Shown: positions 5,457 to 7,607 of the stretch, piece after piece
Layout of the letters: the number at the start of each line of letters is the position of its first letter
Position numbering within the stretch: position 1 is the stretch's first letter
From: Chromatiales bacterium
GTDB lineage: Bacteria > Pseudomonadota > Gammaproteobacteria > SZUA-152
Reading direction: 5' to 3'
DNA length: 7,607 nucleotides
Assembly (NCBI GenBank): GCA_026999335.1
Contig: JALTPW010000872.1
Coordinates: 1 to 7,607, forward strand
Translations under genes and position numbers: made by a program
The notes under the pieces: generated by a model
Databases searched by the model: none
Seen by the model: only the letters and a program-made list of their open reading frames with translations
Told to the model about the DNA's origin: nothing

Positions 5457-5499
5457 AAAAAAAAACGGCCGTATCCGAATCGCCGGATACGGCCGTTTT
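5457..5499. terminator. Bidirectional intrinsic terminator
   Basis: A run of A, then CGGCCGTATCCG (5466-5477), loop AATCGC, CGGATACGGCCG (5484-5495) and TTTT. The perfect 12-bp stem serves both the plus-strand 5067-5441 gene and the minus-strand replication unit that ends at 5515. Each arm contains the octamer ACGGCCGT. Confidence 0.92.
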
Positions 5500-5514
5500 G
5501 TTTGTACCCCCTAT

Positions 5515-5913
5515 TTAGGGGGGGGACATAGCCCGTTTGCGCCGCCTGCGTTTCTTTGCCGTCTCCTTGCACCGGGGGCCGCAATAACGCGCAGCCCGTT
5601 TTCTTTGGCTATGAGACAACGGATCGCCGCAAACCGCGCAAATTGACGGGGTGTCATTTCTCCCGGAGCGCCGTTGCGCCATCTCTCGCTTGCAGTCTAA
5701 CGAACAATAGCGCGCCGGTCGTTTCGCCACAAATTTCACCCCACACGTCACACACGTTCCCGTCCATGACCATTTTTTGCTGGCGATAAAGGGCGCGCGT
5801 TTTTTGTTTGGGCAAACTGACGATTGATGTACTCGTTGGCCGTTTGTTGCGCCGCTGAATCGGTCTGCTCCGGCAACTCGCCGCGTATGCCTGATATTGT
5901 TTTCTGCGTCCAC
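5515..5913 (-). CDS. Double zinc-finger basic protein; start uncertain
   Basis: Two similar fingers are clear. In the longest frame the first has C54, C57, C70 and C74 (R-Y-C-S-L-D-C) and the second C92, C95, C111 and C115 (R-Y-C-G-P-R-C). The tail is very basic (K-K-R-R-R-R-K-R). Nucleic-acid binding is likely. The start is a problem. ATG 5913 would place 54 codons over the membrane-protein gene in another frame. GTG 5751 forms a neat GTGA overlap with the upstream stop but cuts off the first zinc ligand. A -1 ribosomal frameshift at A-AAA-AAT (5778-5772) would instead fuse the fingers to the membrane protein. The second finger and basic tail are certain to be in this frame. Ends just before the terminator at 5457-5499. 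Confidence 0.7.
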   Translation of the reverse strand: MDAENNIRHTRRVAGADRFSGATNGQRVHQSSVCPNKKRAPFIASKKWSWTGTCVTCGVKFVAKRPARYCSLDCKREMAQRRSGRNDTPSICAVCGDPLSHSQRKRAARYCGPRCKETAKKRRRRKRAMSPP

Positions 5914-6473
5914 ATTTTCAGCCGTTCAGACTCTATGTCATGTTCAGCCTGCAAGGCAACGGCGCGCAATTCGTTTGTCCTGAGTTGTTTTAGGCTGGAG
6001 CTACTGGCTTGGGCGTAGTAATGCCAAAGAACGCCGTTACCGGCGAAGGCCGCCACGCCGATGATGATCCCACCCCAGGCCGCCAGGTTCAGCATGACGG
6101 CGTAAATTTCAGGGCTGACAGATTGCTTTAGCAATGGCGTTGTCATTACTACGAATGACGCGGTTACGGCCAAGCTGAGCGACATGTCCAGAACTGCGCC
6201 CAGGCTGGCATATTGTTGCTGTTCGATTGTATCCGCGCTGACGCGCCGGATGTACGTCCAACCAGCGGCCATTCCGTCAATCAGGATGACGCCGGTTATC
6301 GCGGCCAGATTTGCCGCCATAGTGCGCGGAAGAAGCCACGTCCAAATATCCGCCGCGTAGTTGGCAAAAAATCCGGCCGTTGTCACCGCAAGGAAGATGC
6401 GGATTATGATTCCCAGCAATGTTTCCAGCAATTTACTGGCCGTAGATTGTTTGAAGTTTTCATCGTAAAACAT
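5748..6473 (-). CDS. Multi-pass membrane protein, 241 aa, unknown family
   Basis: Four hydrophobic segments are visible at about residues 18-41, 52-73, 91-112 and 123-150. They are followed by a charged helical cytoplasmic tail (about 155-225) and a basic C-terminus. Start ATG 6473 has AAAGGA about 8 nt upstream, and the gene lies 17 bp after the Rep stop. It has no Walker motifs, so it is not a Zot/gpI-type assembly ATPase. Reasonable roles are a membrane anchor for replication, virion assembly or exit. The last codons carry a slippery A-AAA-AAT that could shift ribosomes into the zinc-finger frame. Confidence 0.85.
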   Translation of the reverse strand: MFYDENFKQSTASKLLETLLGIIIRIFLAVTTAGFFANYAADIWTWLLPRTMAANLAAITGVILIDGMAAGWTYIRRVSADTIEQQQYASLGAVLDMSLSLAVTASFVVMTTPLLKQSVSPEIYAVMLNLAAWGGIIIGVAAFAGNGVLWHYYAQASSSSLKQLRTNELRAVALQAEHDIESERLKMWTQKTISGIRGELPEQTDSAAQQTANEYINRQFAQTKNARPLSPAKNGHGRERV

Positions 6474-6490
6474 GGTATAATCCTTTCAGG

Positions 6491-7270
6491 CTAATGCCTG
6501 GCTTCGGGCGGATTGTGGTTGACGCACTCACCACGATCCGCCGATTTTATTTCAACTGTTGCGTTAAACAATGTCTTGATTGGCCGTTTCTCTCTCAGCG
6601 CGTCTTGATGAGACCAACCGTTAGTCAACTCTATCAATTCGTCCCAGCTATCAATCTCGATTGTCTGTAACGGTTCAGGCTTCACGTCTTTGCTATGACC
6701 CCACCAGCGGCCTACGTTGCGATAGCCTTCGGGTATTTTTTTCTGGTACGGCTTTCCGGCATATTTGGCGGCGTAGCGGCCAGCGGCGTCAGGGCGGCGC
6801 AGCCGTTCGACGCGCGTACCGGCGCGCAGGTGCTTCACGTCCCCGCTATCAACAATCTCAAACCATTTTTTGCTAACCTCCTTTTTCATGCGATGTAGTT
6901 TTGTTCCCCGCGTGAAAATGTGAAAATGGGGCGCGCCCCGGCGCTGAAATTCCATGAACCAAAAGTACGTATCCATGCCGTACTGGCGCGCCCATCTGAT
7001 AAACCGCTTCAAGTGATATTTAACGGCCTTGCCATCTGACGGATAATCCTTCGGGTAGGTGAGAGTTATCATGGTATCAAACGTGACGGCCGTATTGTGA
7101 GCGACAAACGTCATGCGTAGCAAGCTATCCCGTGTCAGTTCGCATATCTCGCCCCGACGCCCGCGCCCGCCGTTGGCTGAAACGACGTAATCAACGGTCA
7201 TATCATTGGCCCAAGCCGTTATTGATTTTGGATACAAAACGCGCAGATTTTCGCCGTTTTTTTTTAGCAT
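6491..7270 (-). CDS. rep: HUH-family rolling-circle replication initiator (Rep)
   Basis: Protein of 259 aa with the three RCR motifs in order. Motif I is M-I-T-L-T-Y-P (67-73); motif II is R-G-A-P-H-F-H-I (metal ligands H115 and H117); motif III is Y-A-A-K-Y-A-G-K with Y166 and Y170, of which one or both act as nucleophile. The later G-R-W-W-G element is typical of phage and plasmid Reps of this type. It nicks one strand at the double-strand origin, stays on the 5' end and re-ligates circles, so the element makes ssDNA circles. ATG 7270 lacks a good SD; M24 (7206) is a possible alternative. First gene of the replication unit; no convincing promoter was found in 7271-7327. Confidence 0.95.
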   Translation of the reverse strand: MLKKNGENLRVLYPKSITAWANDMTVDYVVSANGGRGRRGEICELTRDSLLRMTFVAHNTAVTFDTMITLTYPKDYPSDGKAVKYHLKRFIRWARQYGMDTYFWFMEFQRRGAPHFHIFTRGTKLHRMKKEVSKKWFEIVDSGDVKHLRAGTRVERLRRPDAAGRYAAKYAGKPYQKKIPEGYRNVGRWWGHSKDVKPEPLQTIEIDSWDELIELTNGWSHQDALREKRPIKTLFNATVEIKSADRGECVNHNPPEARH

Positions 7271-7327
7271 ACTTTTTTTCAGTTTTACTCGTGTAATCCG
7301 TTCTTTTATGTGACATTAGATAAACCC

Positions 7328-7359
7328 TGCGCGCGCACGCGCACGCGCGCGCGCGCGCG
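7328..7359. repeat. 32-bp alternating purine-pyrimidine (CG/CA) tract
   Basis: Every step from T7328 to G7359 alternates pyrimidine and purine, almost all CG. Such DNA can adopt Z-form or extrude a hairpin when negatively supercoiled. It lies in the only gap between the end of the integration operon (7363) and the rep start (7270), where an origin or regulatory element would be expected. Confidence 0.85.
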
Positions 7360-7362
7360 AGG

Positions 7363-7607
7363 CTATGTGAAGTACGCAGTTTTCAACCAAACATCAAACA
7401 CGCCTGTTTTCAGGTCGTGCATGATTGTTCCGCCAACCAGTTTGCAGGCAATGAGGACGCAATCTGCCAAACGTTGCGAGTAGCTGCGGAAACTGAGGCG
7501 CAATAGAACGCCGCCCGGCGCATCTTCCAGCTTGGTCAGCGTGACGGCCGTTTCCGGCAGTTCGCCAGTTTCCAGATAATCCCGCAACATCCCGGCCAGT
7601 TCGTCAG
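7363..7607 (-). CDS. C-terminal part of the junction-spanning 221-aa protein
   Basis: This is the downstream end of the gene that starts at 548. The frame enters from base 127 of the left repeat, equivalent to 7607, and ends at TAG 7365-7363. An internal ATG at 7590 could be mistaken for the start of a 75-aa gene, but the open frame continues 146 codons further upstream across the circle to ATG 548. The C-terminal part, with L-L-R-L-S-F and F-D-V-W-L-K, is not recognised. The stop lies only 3 bp from a long alternating CG tract. Confidence 0.8.
   Translation of the reverse strand, partial: DELAGMLRDYLETGELPETAVTLTKLEDAPGGVLLRLSFRSYSQRLADCVLIACKLVGGTIMHDLKTGVFDVWLKTAYFT
7481..7607. repeat. 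Terminal direct repeat, right copy (circular closure)
   Basis: Exact copy of 1-127. Base 7480 is followed on the circle by base 1, so anything annotated here duplicates the left end. Confidence 0.93.

Noticed and set aside
4982..5584. Upstream extension of the 163-aa frame to a 364-aa ORF on the minus strand
   Set aside because: It is antisense to the EAD gene, crosses a terminator and a divergent promoter, and an ideal SD marks ATG 4981.
5748..6473. Zot/gpI-type filamentous phage ATPase
   Set aside because: No Walker A or B motif; the protein is a four-TM protein with a helical tail.
6474..6482. TATAAT box on the plus strand before the membrane gene
   Set aside because: No matching -35 and no plus-strand gene follows; it is part of the minus-strand ribosome-site region.
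1..7607. CRISPR array or insertion sequence
   Set aside because: No regularly spaced repeats, no transposase and no terminal inverted repeats; the only long repeat is the 127-bp circle overlap.

Overview
The window is one complete small circular DNA molecule that was cut open for display. Bases 1-127 and 7481-7607 are identical, so the unique circle is 7480 bp. It carries a rolling-circle (HUH) replication initiator, a tyrosine recombinase, an attP-like copy of the 3' half of a tRNA-Glu(CUC) gene, a multi-pass membrane protein, two unrecognised proteins that look structural, and several tiny Cys-rich or DNA-binding proteins. The best reading is a temperate, integrating, ssDNA-type virus or virus-like element of a bacterium. 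No Zot-type ATPase, terminase or recognisable microvirus capsid gene is present, so it does not fit the common inovirus, microvirus or tailed-phage plans. The host is inferred, weakly, to be a Chloroflexota-like bacterium. The reasons are an effector-associated (death-like) domain protein, the style of the small Zn proteins, moderate GC, and a strongly repeated palindrome ACGGCCGT.

Layout. (1) Minus-strand early/integration operon, read from about 2392 down through 1 and across the junction to 7363: small 77-aa protein, DnaJ-type zinc protein, integrase, Cys-rich 131-aa protein, and a 221-aa protein split by the window ends. Genes are joined by ATGA stop/start overlaps. Its promoter (TTGACA-17-TATACT) lies in a divergent control region (2299-2439) that holds two related operator-like sites 42 bp apart. 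(2) Plus-strand unit 2440-2845: an excisionase/MerR-like HTH protein and a one-TM protein, running into attP (2878-2918) and a perfect palindromic bidirectional terminator (2921-2952). (3) Minus-strand structural unit 4981-2951: a 163-aa protein with the best ribosome site in the window, then a 505-aa protein. (4) Plus-strand single gene 5067-5441: a coiled coil plus effector-associated domain, with its own promoter (probably leaderless) and a terminator (5466-5499). This looks like a moron. (5) Minus-strand replication unit 7270-5515: Rep, 4-TM membrane protein, double zinc-finger protein. It is preceded by a 32-bp alternating purine-pyrimidine (CG-rich) tract near 7328-7359.

Working model (inference): Rep copies the circle. 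The integrase, with the HTH protein as possible directionality factor, moves it into and out of a host tRNA-Glu gene, and the divergent 2299-2439 region sets the lysogenic state. The 163- and 505-aa proteins and the membrane protein are candidates for particle building or release. The effector-associated-domain protein may interact with host death-like-domain immune systems.
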